Source: Pseudomonas sp. ICMP 561 (GTDB lineage: Bacteria > Pseudomonadota > Gammaproteobacteria > Pseudomonadales > Pseudomonadaceae). From it: DNA of 64,000 bases. Below the pieces are notes generated by a model. That model saw nothing but the letters and a program-made list of their open reading frames with translations, was not told the origin of the DNA and did no database searches. The position numbers and the translations under genes were made by a program. This document shows, one piece after another, positions 1 through 8,201 of the stretch (its first letter is position 1; each line of letters starts with the position of its first letter). The stretch is taken from contig NZ_LKBT01000034.1 in NCBI RefSeq assembly GCF_002699985.1, forward strand, positions 186,001 to 250,000, written 5' to 3'.

Positions 1-230
1 ACGTCCAACCAGCGTTCGCCATCGATGAATGGCACCACGCTCAGGCTATCGAGCAGATGACGGGACACCATTTCGTCCGGGTCGCGCACCGCAGTCAGGT
101 TGTAAGCCTTATTCCATTTGATCAACAGGGCCAGGTAGGCCAGCAGCTGTGAGTGCTGGCTTTCACTGAGTTCTACACCCAGTTCCTGAGCGCCTCGGGA
201 TAACTCTTCGGCGTGTTGCGGGGTGACCAT
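1..230 (-). CDS. rsmG: 16S rRNA (guanine-N7) methyltransferase RsmG, N-terminal part, cut by the window edge
   Basis: Reading leftward from an ATG at 230, the frame gives MVTPQHAEELSRGAQELGVE and continues through a LLAYLALLIKWNKAYNLTAV segment and an RDPDEMVSRHLLDSLS segment to the window edge. That is the N-terminal region of RsmG/GidB, which methylates G527 of 16S rRNA using S-adenosylmethionine. The KWNKxYNLTAV and HLLDSL motifs are family hallmarks. The SAM-binding core lies beyond the edge. The start lies 5 bp beyond the mnmG stop on the same strand, so the two form the usual mnmG-rsmG operon of Pseudomonas, normally followed by parA-parB. The family assignment is secure. The length and C-terminus cannot be judged. 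Confidence 0.9.
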   Translation of the reverse strand, partial: MVTPQHAEELSRGAQELGVELSESQHSQLLAYLALLIKWNKAYNLTAVRDPDEMVSRHLLDSLSVVPFIDGERWLD

Positions 231-235
231 AGAAC

Positions 236-2128
236 TCAAGCGCTTTGCTCCAACTGACGGCCAGCGCCGCGTTTTTTCAGGTGAATCATCAATAGCGAAA
301 TCGCTGCCGGCGTAACGCCCGGGATTCGCGAAGCCTGCCCCAGCGTTTCCGGACGAGTTATCCCCAGCTTGCTCTGGATCTCTTTCGACAGACCGGAAAT
401 GGTCATGTAATCGATGTCTTGCGGCAGTTTGGTGTCTTCGCTGGCCCGCAAACGGGCGATTTCGTCGACCTGACGGTCGATGTAACCCGCGTACTTAGCC
501 TTGATTTCAACCTGTTCAGCGACTTGCGGATCAGGGCTGCCATGGCCAGTGAGGGAAACCAGACTGGCGTAGTCGATTTCCGGTCGGGTCAACAGGTTGA
601 GCAGGTTGTATTCGTGAGTCAACGGCGTGCCGAAATGACTGGCGATGGCATCGCCCTGCTCAGTACCCGGACGTACCCAGGTGCTTTTCAGGCGCTGCTC
701 TTCCAGTTCGATGTTTTCGCGTTTGGCGCAGAACGCAGCCCAGCGTTGATCATCGACAAGACCCAGCTCGCGGCCTTTTTCGGTCAGGCGCAAGTCCGCG
801 TTGTCTTCACGCAGAATCAAGCGGTATTCGGCACGAGACGTGAACATCCGGTACGGCTCTTGGGTACCCAGCGTGATCAAGTCATCCACAAGCACGCCTA
901 TGTACGCTTCATCGCGACGCGGGCACCAGCTTTCCTTGCCCTGGGCACGGAGAGCGGCATTGGTCCCGGCCAGCAAACCTTGAGCACCGGCTTCTTCGTA
1001 ACCGGTCGTACCGTTGATTTGTCCTGCGAAGAACAGACCCGCGATGACTTTGGTTTCGAGGCTGTACTTCAGATCGCGTGGATCGAAGTAATCATATTCG
1101 ATGGCATAGCCAGGGCGCACGATGTGGGCATTTTCCATGCCTCGAATCGAACGAACGATCTGTAATTGCACGTCAAACGGCAACGAAGTCGAAATGCCAT
1201 TCGGATACAGCTCATGCGTGGTCAGGCCTTCAGGTTCGATGAAAACCTGATGGCTTTCCTTGTCGGCAAATCGATGAATCTTGTCTTCGATCGATGGGCA
1301 ATAGCGTGGACCCACACCTTCGATAACGCCGGAATACATGGGCGAACGATCAAGGTTCGCCGCAATGATTTCGTGAGTCCGGGCGTTGGTGTGAGTGATC
1401 CAGCAACTGACCTGCGATGGGTGTTGTTCCTTGGAGCCCATGAACGACATGACCGGAATCGGTGTATCACCCGGCTGTTCTGTCATGACCGAGAAATCGA
1501 CCGAACGACCATCGATACGCGGAGGAGTACCGGTTTTCAGGCGACCCACTCGTAGCGGTAACTCACGTAAACGATGTGCCAGTGCGATTGACGGCGGATC
1601 GCCTGCGCGACCGCCTGAATAATTCTGCATTCCGATGTGGATAAGTCCACCTAGGAAGGTGCCGGTCGTCAGCACAACCGAATCGGCCATGAAACGCAGA
1701 CCCATTTGGGTCACAACACCGCGTACCTCGTCCTGCTCAACGATCAAGTCATCACAGGCTTGTTGAAATACCCACAGGTTTGGCTGATTTTCGATGGTTT
1801 CGCGAATTGCCGCTTTGTACAGAACACGATCTGCCTGTGCACGAGTGGCCCGGACTGCAGGGCCTTTACGGCTATTCAGCACGCGGAACTGGATACCACC
1901 TTTGTCCGTGGCCATAGCCATAGCGCCGCCCAAGGCGTCGATTTCCTTGACCAGATGACTTTTACCAATCCCGCCAATAGCAGGGTTGCAGCTCATCTGA
2001 CCCAGCGTTTCCACGTTGTGGGTCAGCAAAAGGGTTTTTACACCCATACGTGCCGACGCCAGTGCGGCCTCGGTACCGGCATGACCGCCACCGATGACGA
2101 TCACTTCAAAACGGGAAGGGAAATCCAC
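236..2128 (-). CDS. mnmG: tRNA uridine-5-carboxymethylaminomethyl modification enzyme MnmG (GidA)
   Basis: About 630 residues, full length for MnmG. The protein binds FAD and, with MnmE, installs the (carboxymethyl)aminomethyl group at U34 of several tRNAs. The N-terminus carries the Rossmann FAD motif VIGGGHAGTEAA at about residues 10-21. Family signatures GQMSCNPAIGGIGKSHLVKE and GQINGTTGYEEAAGQG-like (here GTTGYEEAGAQG) follow. The C-terminus holds the helical MnmE/tRNA-binding part. Two GTG codons compete as start (2131 and 2128). I prefer 2128 because it gives MDFPSRF, the start usual in the family, with GAGG six bases upstream. The gene reads away from a DnaA-box-rich intergenic region and is divergent from the sigma-factor gene at 2706. 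Its usual Pseudomonas neighbour mnmE is here displaced to 6753. Confidence 0.97.
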   Translation of the reverse strand: MDFPSRFEVIVIGGGHAGTEAALASARMGVKTLLLTHNVETLGQMSCNPAIGGIGKSHLVKEIDALGGAMAMATDKGGIQFRVLNSRKGPAVRATRAQADRVLYKAAIRETIENQPNLWVFQQACDDLIVEQDEVRGVVTQMGLRFMADSVVLTTGTFLGGLIHIGMQNYSGGRAGDPPSIALAHRLRELPLRVGRLKTGTPPRIDGRSVDFSVMTEQPGDTPIPVMSFMGSKEQHPSQVSCWITHTNARTHEIIAANLDRSPMYSGVIEGVGPRYCPSIEDKIHRFADKESHQVFIEPEGLTTHELYPNGISTSLPFDVQLQIVRSIRGMENAHIVRPGYAIEYDYFDPRDLKYSLETKVIAGLFFAGQINGTTGYEEAGAQGLLAGTNAALRAQGKESWCPRRDEAYIGVLVDDLITLGTQEPYRMFTSRAEYRLILREDNADLRLTEKGRELGLVDDQRWAAFCAKRENIELEEQRLKSTWVRPGTEQGDAIASHFGTPLTHEYNLLNLLTRPEIDYASLVSLTGHGSPDPQVAEQVEIKAKYAGYIDRQVDEIARLRASEDTKLPQDIDYMTISGLSKEIQSKLGITRPETLGQASRIPGVTPAAISLLMIHLKKRGAGRQLEQSA

Positions 2129-2705
2129 CACGCACCTCGTGCCTGTTCTAGATGGGAAATTGGGATAGCTGACAAGTATAGGGACTTACCCCCCCTGAAA
2201 GGAACCCGTTGCACAAAAATTAACCAGCTGTGGAAAAGTCTCAGATATAGAAATTAAAAAGAAAGAAGATTTATAAAACCTTATTTTAAATGCTATTTAT
2301 ACAGAGGCAATTTTCTGTGGATAGATTGTTACAGACCACGTATTTCAATATGTACAGAGAATCAAAAGTCTGTGTTCATGTGCTCGTGAGGGTTCTGGAT
2401 AACCGACTTTAGCCTGTGGATTAAAACCCTAGTTGTCCACAGAGGGGGTTATGCTCAGATTTCAACCCCTGTTATCAACCGCCCTTAATGGTCGTTATCC
2501 ACAGAGCTTAATGTGTGAAATTCGCTCCCATCCATGGCGGGCAATGACATTTATTAATGGCTGGCGAGTGATGTAATCGAGAAAAGGCAGTCTCAAATGA
2601 AAAATCCAGGTCCCAGGCCGTGACTGAAATGGTTAAAACACAGCTATTGTGAGTTCCCCAGACAAAAGCTAATAATAGCTATTATCATTCACATACCTTG
2701 TCGCC
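2129..2705. other. Gene-free, DnaA-box-rich region upstream of mnmG (origin-like module A)
   Basis: This 577-bp stretch between divergent mnmG and the sigma-factor gene holds no credible ORF. It contains one perfect DnaA box (TTATCCACA, 2495-2503) and several near matches: 2229-2237 (reverse), 2316-2324 (reverse), 2394-2402 (reverse), 2415-2423 (reverse), 2433-2441 (TTGTCCACA) and 2472-2480. A very A+T-rich tract lies at 2243-2310, as expected of a DNA-unwinding element. Four blocks match the region before dnaA with the same spacing: AGATATAGAAAT at 2243, CTGTGGATA at 2315, ATGTACAGAGAAT at 2350 and TTATCCACAGAGCTTA at 2495. DnaA-box clusters before gidA have, as far as I recall, been described in P. 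putida. Whether this copy can initiate replication is unknown. It may instead titrate DnaA or control mnmG. Confidence 0.8.
2671..2689 (+). promoter_or_regulatory. Candidate Fur box before the ECF sigma gene
   Basis: The 14-bp perfect palindrome ATAATAGCTATTAT (2672-2685) lies 20 bp before the sigma-factor ATG. Extended to 19 bp, AATAATAGCTATTATCATT agrees at about 11 positions with the Fur consensus GATAATGATAATCATTATC. Genes of this class (iron-starvation sigma factors) are normally repressed by Fur-Fe(II), so both position and composition fit. It may instead be recognised by another regulator, since no binding data exist here. Confidence 0.55.
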
Positions 2706-3215
2706 ATGCCCTCCTACTCCCATACGGTCGCCGTGCAGTGCATATATGAGCAGCATCACTCGTGGTTGAACGCCTGGCTTAAGGCCAGACTGAACAACGC
2801 GTGCGATGCCGCCGATGTAGCCCAGGACACTTTCGTTCGTATTCTTGGTTCTACCAATACCGCGCCCATACGTGAGCCACGTGATTACCTGGCTACGGTG
2901 GCTCGCGGACTGGTGATTGACCGTTACAGGCGCAGGACGATTGAACAGGCTTACCTGCAGACACTGGCGGACAGGCCGGAAACTACGGTGATCAGCGAAG
3001 AAGACAAGGCGTTGATCATTGAGACGTTAATGGCTGTGGATAAAGCGTTGAGCGATCTTGGGCCCCGCACCAAGCACATTTTTGTTCTTTCGCAGATTGA
3101 TGGGCTGACTTATCAACAGATCGCGACTCAGTTAAAGGTGTCCCTGACGACGGTGAAAAAGCACATGATCCGCGCCCTTACTGAATGCACGATGCTCGTG
3201 GCGCAGATGTCGTGA
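2706..3215 (+). CDS. FecI-type extracytoplasmic-function RNA polymerase sigma factor
   Basis: A 169-residue sigma-70 family ECF protein. It has region 2 (CDAADVAQDTFVRIL and the -10-recognition stretch REPRDYLATVARGLVIDRYRR, about residues 35-80) and region 4 helix-turn-helix (YQQIATQLKVSLTTVKKHMIRAL, about 138-160). The family directs transcription of siderophore-uptake genes when a ferri-siderophore occupies the outer-membrane receptor and the signal passes through FecR. A candidate Fur box lies just upstream. The stop codon overlaps the proposed FecR start in the sequence GTGA, which implies translational coupling. The trio with fecR and the receptor is a complete cell-surface signalling system. 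The class is certain, but which siderophore it serves is not. Confidence 0.93.
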   Translation: MPSYSHTVAVQCIYEQHHSWLNAWLKARLNNACDAADVAQDTFVRILGSTNTAPIREPRDYLATVARGLVIDRYRRRTIEQAYLQTLADRPETTVISEEDKALIIETLMAVDKALSDLGPRTKHIFVLSQIDGLTYQQIATQLKVSLTTVKKHMIRALTECTMLVAQMS

Positions 3216-4159
3216 GTCCCGTCCCAGACCGCACGGTATTCGAGGCTGCCGCCAGTTGGTATGTGCACTTTCAGAGTGAACCTTTGACTCAGGAAGACCA
3301 GACAGCCTGGCGTCGCTGGCTGGAAAGCGACCCTGCCCACCGGATTGCCTGGGAACGCATGGAGCAACTGCAACGAGGCCTTGGCGGCTTGTCTCCTGAC
3401 CTGACCCGCCGCGTTTTATCTGCCCCTCAGCAACGTCGGCAGGTGCTCAAGTTAATGCTGGCTTTGGCAGGTACCGGCTATGCTGGCTGGAATATTCAAC
3501 AGCACACTGCGCTGAAAAATATGGGAGCTGACTACCGCACGCCGGTGGGTCAGCGTCGACATGTAGAGCTGGCGGAAGGCACTCAAATCGAGCTGAACAC
3601 CGATACTGCGATAGACGTTGCATTTGATAGCCAGCAGCGGCTGATCCACCTGCGTGACGGTGAAATTATGATTAGTACCGGCAAGCTAGGGGATACCCGG
3701 CCGTTCTATGTCGAAACTCGAGACGGAAGAGTGCAGGCTCTTGGTACCAGATTCGTTGTCAGGCAAATGGAATATGGCACTCGAGTCGGGGTGCTGGAGG
3801 ATCGCGTCAGCATTCAGCCTGCCCGTTCATTAACCTCGCCGAGCCTGTTAACAGTGGGTCAAGGGGTGGATTTCTACACTGAAGGGGTTGGCCCAACCCG
3901 TATTTATCCACAGGCCGAGACGGCGTGGCTCGATGGCCAGCTAGTTGTTCTGGATGCGCGGCTGGGGGATGTCATCAAGGAGTTGGCCCGATATCGCCCC
4001 GGCGTAATGCAGTGCGATGAACAGGCAGCCAGCTTGCGGGTGTCTGGTGCATTTCGTGTGGACGCTACAGAAGCAGTCCTGGCCAATCTACAAGCGACGC
4101 TTCCTATTCGGGTGAGTTACTTCACCCGTTATTGGGTGTCTGTGAAGCGTATCGTCTGA
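3212..4159 (+). CDS. FecR-family anti-sigma / sigma regulator
   Basis: Starting at the GTG that overlaps the sigma-factor stop (GTGA, 3212-3215), the product is about 315 residues. An upstream ATG at 3185 in the same frame would add nine residues, but it lies inside the sigma gene and is less likely. The N-terminal cytoplasmic part is a DUF4880-type anti-sigma domain (AASWYVHFQSEPLTQEDQTAWRRWLE). A single membrane segment follows near residues 80-95 (LKLMLALAGTGYAGW), then a periplasmic FecR domain (RHVELAEGTQIELNTDTA ... IHLRDGEIMI) and a C-terminal STN-like/DUF4974 part. FecR proteins sense the periplasmic signalling domain of the occupied receptor and release or activate the partner sigma factor. 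Confidence 0.92.
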   Translation: MSPVPDRTVFEAAASWYVHFQSEPLTQEDQTAWRRWLESDPAHRIAWERMEQLQRGLGGLSPDLTRRVLSAPQQRRQVLKLMLALAGTGYAGWNIQQHTALKNMGADYRTPVGQRRHVELAEGTQIELNTDTAIDVAFDSQQRLIHLRDGEIMISTGKLGDTRPFYVETRDGRVQALGTRFVVRQMEYGTRVGVLEDRVSIQPARSLTSPSLLTVGQGVDFYTEGVGPTRIYPQAETAWLDGQLVVLDARLGDVIKELARYRPGVMQCDEQAASLRVSGAFRVDATEAVLANLQATLPIRVSYFTRYWVSVKRIV

Positions 4160-4197
4160 CGCTGAAAAAATTTTCTCAGCGAGGGTTATCTTTTTTA
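4160..4197 (+). terminator. Candidate rho-independent terminator after fecIR
   Basis: An almost perfect palindrome, CGCTGA ... TCAGCG (4160-4181) with a complementary A/T centre, is followed by a run of six T residues around 4191-4197. It lies directly after the FecR stop and before the receptor gene. It would separate sigma/anti-sigma expression from that of the receptor, as is usual in such trios. The A/T-rich stem centre makes the hairpin only moderately stable. Confidence 0.45.
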
Positions 4198-4255
4198 GTT
4201 CAGGCACGGCCCTACAGGTAAATGCGAATTCATCACCTCGGGGTCTTTAATAACA

Positions 4256-6697
4256 ATGCGCTTCCCACCTCTTCCGCTCCATGCCCGGCAGCACCTTTCT
4301 CGACAATGTATCGGCTATAGCTTGCTGCTGGCGGCCGGTGGCATTGGGTGCGCACTGACAACCACCAGCGTCATGGCTGCCTCTGCTGTTCAAAACTACA
4401 ACATCGCCGCGGGGCCGCTGGATAGCGCATTGAATCAGTTCGCGTCGGCTTCCCATGTGATCCTTTCATTCTCTCCGCAACAGACAATCGGCCGCACAAG
4501 CCCGGGCTTGCGCGGTAACTATTCAATAGAACAAGGTTTCTCGGCCCTGCTGCAGGGGGCGAAGCTGCAGCTAGTCGCGCAATCTCCTGGCAGCTATGTC
4601 CTGCAATCCGTGCCTGATGATGGGTCGATTGTTTTATCGCCGACGAACATAGACAGCACCCAATCCGGGGGTTTCGAGTTACCGGATCGTGGCTACAAGG
4701 CTGAAAACAGTCGGGTGGGAACTAAAACCAGCACGCCACTTGCCGAAACACCACGCTCGGTTTCGATAGTCACTGCGCAACGCATGAAGGATCAGAAAAC
4801 CCAGACTCTTACAGAGGCATTAGGTTATGTGCCGGGTATTTTTGCGCCGCCTTTCGCTGCGGGTGACAACCTGGCGGGCGACCTGTTCTTCATCCGGGGT
4901 TTCAATGCCACCGACTACGGTTATGGCTTGATGCGTGACGGTTTGCGTGTGCAGGGCAATCGTTATGACACCACCACTGAGCCTTACGGACTTGAACGAG
5001 TCGAGATATTCCGCGGGCCATCGTCGATTCTCTACGGCGAAAATGCGCCAGGCGGTCTGGTCAATCTGGTCAGTAAACGGCCGACCGACAATTCCCAGGG
5101 CGAGGTCCAGCTCAGCTACGGCTCCAACAACCGTCGGCAATTGGGTGTGGATATCTCCGGCCCTTTGAATGAAAGCGGTAATGTTCTGGGGCGAGTGGTC
5201 ATGCTCGGGCGTAATGCTGACACACAGACAGATCACGTCCCCGATGATCGACTCTACATCGCACCTTCGTTGACGTTGAATTTCGATGATTACAACAGCC
5301 TGACTCTGCTGAGTAGCTATCAGAAAGACCACACCAATATGGAGTTGGGATTGCCAGCTGCGGGCACTTTGTTGCGCAACCCGAATGGCAAGCTGGACAA
5401 GGACACAATGCTCGGCGTTCCGGACTGGAACACTTTCGAACGTGAAATGTGGAGTGCGGGCTATGAGTTCAGCCACAGCTTCAACGATGACTGGCAATTC
5501 CGGCAGAACTCGCGATACATGCAGTCGCGCATCACCCGGCATGAGACCTGGCCGGGGAGTCTCGACAACGCCGGGTTCGGTACCCAGCTGAACGTCATGG
5601 CCTATGATCGCTATAACAAATCAATGGTTTACTCACTGGATAACCAGCTGGAAGGTAAATTCAACAGCGGTGGTCTGGAGAACACCGTCCTGTTTGGTGT
5701 CAGTGTTGACCGCACATCATTCAGTCAGGACTGGGATGCCGGCTTCGCGGGCCGCATCAATATTTATGATCCTGTTTACACGGGGGATCCAGTGACATCC
5801 AGTCCTGTACAGAACACGCTTCTTGAACAACAGATGCAGGGGGTGTACGGGCAGATCCAGAGCAAATACGATCAATGGATCTTTTTGTTGGGTGGCCGTC
5901 AGGATTGGGTCGACAGCGACTTCCGCAACAAGCTGGCCCCGGCTGGCGACCTTAGCGCCAGCGACAAAAAGTTTACTTACCAGGGCGGGGTCATGTACCA
6001 GTTCGACAACGGCCTGACGCCGTATGTCAGCTACTCGACTGCTTTTGTCCCTGTACAACAGATATCCAACGGTGGTGCTCCGCTGGACCCTATTACCAGT
6101 AGTCAGTATGAAGTGGGTTTGAAATACGAGCCTCGCGGTTGGAACACCGCCCTTACGGCTTCCGTCTACGATCTGCGCAAGAAGGACGACACCTACTTCG
6201 ATACGGCCAGTGCCAGTTACCGACAGGTTGGGGAAAGTCGCTCCAAAGGCGTTGAGCTTGAGATCAACAGTGATATCAGCCAAAACCTGAATATCACCGC
6301 ATCCTATTCTTACACCGACGCGAAAGTAACCAAAGATGCGCCAAGTTCACTTATTGAAGGGCACCAGATCACAGGCGTTCCGCGCAATCAGGCATCAGCC
6401 TGGGCTAAATACCGTTTCCTGAACGGCTATCTGGACGGGCTGCATGTGGGTACAGGCATCCGTTATTTCGACAGCACCTTCTCCTACACCCCGACGGCGC
6501 TGTACGGAAAACTCGATGCCGGCGACGTGACATTGGTAGACGCCAATATTGGCTACCAGATAGACAAAAATTGGTCAGTGGACGTAAACGCCAAGAACCT
6601 CTTCGATAAGGAATACGTGTCGGGATGCAACGACGCGGGACGCTGTTACTGGGGAGACAGTCGGACGCTGTTGGGAACCGTCAGCTACAACTGGTAG
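4256..6697 (+). CDS. TonB-dependent siderophore receptor with N-terminal signalling (STN) domain, FhuA/FiuA-like
   Basis: An 813-residue outer-membrane receptor. A long signal sequence ends near TSVMAASA (about residue 42). A secretin/TonB N-terminal (STN) signalling domain follows (YNIAAGPLDSALNQFASASHVILSFSP, about 48-125), then the plug (ETPRSVSIVTAQRM ... GPSSILYGENAPGGLVNLVSKRP) and a 22-strand barrel ending in the aromatic residue W. The C-terminal pair of cysteines in CNDAGRCYWGDSR is typical of the ferrichrome/hydroxamate FhuA-like group, so a hydroxamate siderophore is the likely ligand. The STN domain implies signalling to the upstream FecR and sigma factor. No strong ribosome-binding site precedes the ATG. 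The gene ends convergently with mnmE. Confidence 0.92.
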   Translation: MRFPPLPLHARQHLSRQCIGYSLLLAAGGIGCALTTTSVMAASAVQNYNIAAGPLDSALNQFASASHVILSFSPQQTIGRTSPGLRGNYSIEQGFSALLQGAKLQLVAQSPGSYVLQSVPDDGSIVLSPTNIDSTQSGGFELPDRGYKAENSRVGTKTSTPLAETPRSVSIVTAQRMKDQKTQTLTEALGYVPGIFAPPFAAGDNLAGDLFFIRGFNATDYGYGLMRDGLRVQGNRYDTTTEPYGLERVEIFRGPSSILYGENAPGGLVNLVSKRPTDNSQGEVQLSYGSNNRRQLGVDISGPLNESGNVLGRVVMLGRNADTQTDHVPDDRLYIAPSLTLNFDDYNSLTLLSSYQKDHTNMELGLPAAGTLLRNPNGKLDKDTMLGVPDWNTFEREMWSAGYEFSHSFNDDWQFRQNSRYMQSRITRHETWPGSLDNAGFGTQLNVMAYDRYNKSMVYSLDNQLEGKFNSGGLENTVLFGVSVDRTSFSQDWDAGFAGRINIYDPVYTGDPVTSSPVQNTLLEQQMQGVYGQIQSKYDQWIFLLGGRQDWVDSDFRNKLAPAGDLSASDKKFTYQGGVMYQFDNGLTPYVSYSTAFVPVQQISNGGAPLDPITSSQYEVGLKYEPRGWNTALTASVYDLRKKDDTYFDTASASYRQVGESRSKGVELEINSDISQNLNITASYSYTDAKVTKDAPSSLIEGHQITGVPRNQASAWAKYRFLNGYLDGLHVGTGIRYFDSTFSYTPTALYGKLDAGDVTLVDANIGYQIDKNWSVDVNAKNLFDKEYVSGCNDAGRCYWGDSRTLLGTVSYNW

Positions 6698-6700
6698 GGT

Positions 6701-6743
6701 TGTGGATAAGTTGGCCACTGTCGAGTTATCCCCAGTGGCCAAC
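6701..6743. terminator. Inverted repeat between convergent receptor and mnmE genes, with a perfect DnaA box
   Basis: GTTGGCCACTG (6710-6720) and CAGTGGCCAAC (6733-6743) form an 11-bp perfect stem with a 12-base loop between two convergent genes, so it may terminate from both sides. There is no clear T run on either side. A perfect DnaA box in reverse (TGTGGATAA, 6701-6709) abuts it and a near match (TTATCCCCA, 6726-6734) lies in the loop. Confidence 0.45.
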
Positions 6744-6752
6744 GCTCCCTAT

Positions 6753-8123
6753 CTATTTTCCGATGCAGAAGCTGGAGAAAATCCTGCCAAGCAGATCATC
6801 CGAACTGAATGCGCCGGTAATTTCCGCCAGAGACTGTTGAGCCTGGCGTAGATCTTCTGCCAACAACTCACCCGCTCCTGCCAATGTCAGCTGGGCCCTG
6901 CCGTGCTCAAGCGAGTCACCTGCATGGCGCAACGCTTCCAGGTGACGTCGGCGAGCGCTGAAGCTGCTCTCCGAGGTTTGCTCATAGCCCATGCAGGCTT
7001 TGAGATGCTCGCGTAATAAATCCAGGCCTTCACCGGCAGACTTGGCACTCAAACTAATGGTGACGTGGCCATCATCACTGGTCTGCAACTGGATGGTGTC
7101 TCCACTCAGATCTGCCTTGTTACGGATCAAGGTGACTTTGGCTGGATCCGGCCTCTGCTCCAGAAACTCTGGCCATAGCGAAAAGGGATCGAGTGCCTCA
7201 GGTGCAGTCGCGTCCACCACCAGCAGCACGCGATCAGCTTCGCCGATAGCCTTCAGCGCACGCTGTACTCCAATCTTCTCGACCTGATCTTCAGTATCGC
7301 GCAGCCCGGCAGTATCGACGACGTGCAGGGGCATGCCATCAATGTGGATATGTTCACGAAGAATATCCCGGGTGGTGCCCGCAATTTCTGTAACGATGGC
7401 TGCTTCTTTACCCGCCAGCGCGTTCAGCAGGCTGGACTTACCCGCGTTAGGACGTCCGGCGATCACTACGGTCATGCCATCCCGTAACAGGGCACCTTGC
7501 CCGGCCTCACGCATCACTGTGGATAACTCATCGCGCACGGCATCGAGCATGGACAGCACGTGACCGTCCGCCAGGAAATCAATTTCCTCCTCGGGGAAGT
7601 CGATGGCAGCTTCGACATAGATACGCAGGCTGATCAACTTCTCAGTCAAGTTATCCACACGGCGCGAAAAAGCCCCCTGTAAAGAGCGCAGTGCGTTGCG
7701 TGCAGCCTGTGCCGAACTGGCCTCAATCAGATCAGCGATGGCTTCGGCCTGGGCCAGATCCAGCTTGTCATTGAGGAAAGCCCGTTCGCTGAATTCGCCG
7801 GGTCTGGCCAGACGGCTGCCCAATTCGAGACAGCGCTGCAGCAACATATCCAGAACAATGGGGCCGCCGTGGCCTTGGAGCTCGAGCACGTCTTCGCCTG
7901 TGAACGAATTAGGACCCGGAAAATAAAGCGCAATCCCCTCATCGATAACCTGCCCGGCGCCATCTTCAAACGGACCGTAATGAGCAAATCGAGGTTTCAG
8001 GGTTCTGCCTGTGATAGCTGAGGCGGCTTTGGCGGCAAGTGGCCCGGAAATACGCACGATGCCTACCCCGCCTCGGCCTTGTGCGGTGGCGATGGCTGCG
8101 ATGGTTTCACGTGGGGCATTCAT
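6753..8123 (-). CDS. mnmE: tRNA modification GTPase MnmE (TrmE)
   Basis: A 456-residue GTPase that pairs with MnmG to modify U34 of tRNAs. The N-terminal formyl-tetrahydrofolate-binding domain begins MNAPRETIAAIATAQGRGG. The G domain sits in the helical region, with P-loop GRPNAGKSSLL near residue 225, DTAGLRDT and NKAD. The C-terminus is FCIGK, carrying the catalytic-type CxGK motif. The open frame extends 20 codons further upstream, but the family start (MNAP) at 8123 is chosen. It ends convergently with the siderophore receptor and follows yidC on the same strand with a 78-bp gap. In most Pseudomonas it is directly followed by mnmG. Here about 4 kb of iron-uptake genes intervene. Confidence 0.97.
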   Translation of the reverse strand: MNAPRETIAAIATAQGRGGVGIVRISGPLAAKAASAITGRTLKPRFAHYGPFEDGAGQVIDEGIALYFPGPNSFTGEDVLELQGHGGPIVLDMLLQRCLELGSRLARPGEFSERAFLNDKLDLAQAEAIADLIEASSAQAARNALRSLQGAFSRRVDNLTEKLISLRIYVEAAIDFPEEEIDFLADGHVLSMLDAVRDELSTVMREAGQGALLRDGMTVVIAGRPNAGKSSLLNALAGKEAAIVTEIAGTTRDILREHIHIDGMPLHVVDTAGLRDTEDQVEKIGVQRALKAIGEADRVLLVVDATAPEALDPFSLWPEFLEQRPDPAKVTLIRNKADLSGDTIQLQTSDDGHVTISLSAKSAGEGLDLLREHLKACMGYEQTSESSFSARRRHLEALRHAGDSLEHGRAQLTLAGAGELLAEDLRQAQQSLAEITGAFSSDDLLGRIFSSFCIGK

Positions 8124-8201
8124 GGTCCGGCTCCAGGACAAATAGCGGATAGCAAAACGCCCCACTAGGGGGCGCCTTGTCAAACTTATTCACAGGTTAG
8201 A

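Noticed and set aside
2129..6752. The iron trio as part of a transposon or island
   Set aside because: I found no transposase, terminal inverted repeats or tRNA attachment site at the edges, so insertion is inferred only from gene order.
8124..8201. TTATTCACA in the yidC-mnmE gap, considered as a DnaA box
   Set aside because: It has one mismatch at a conserved position and no partner sites nearby.
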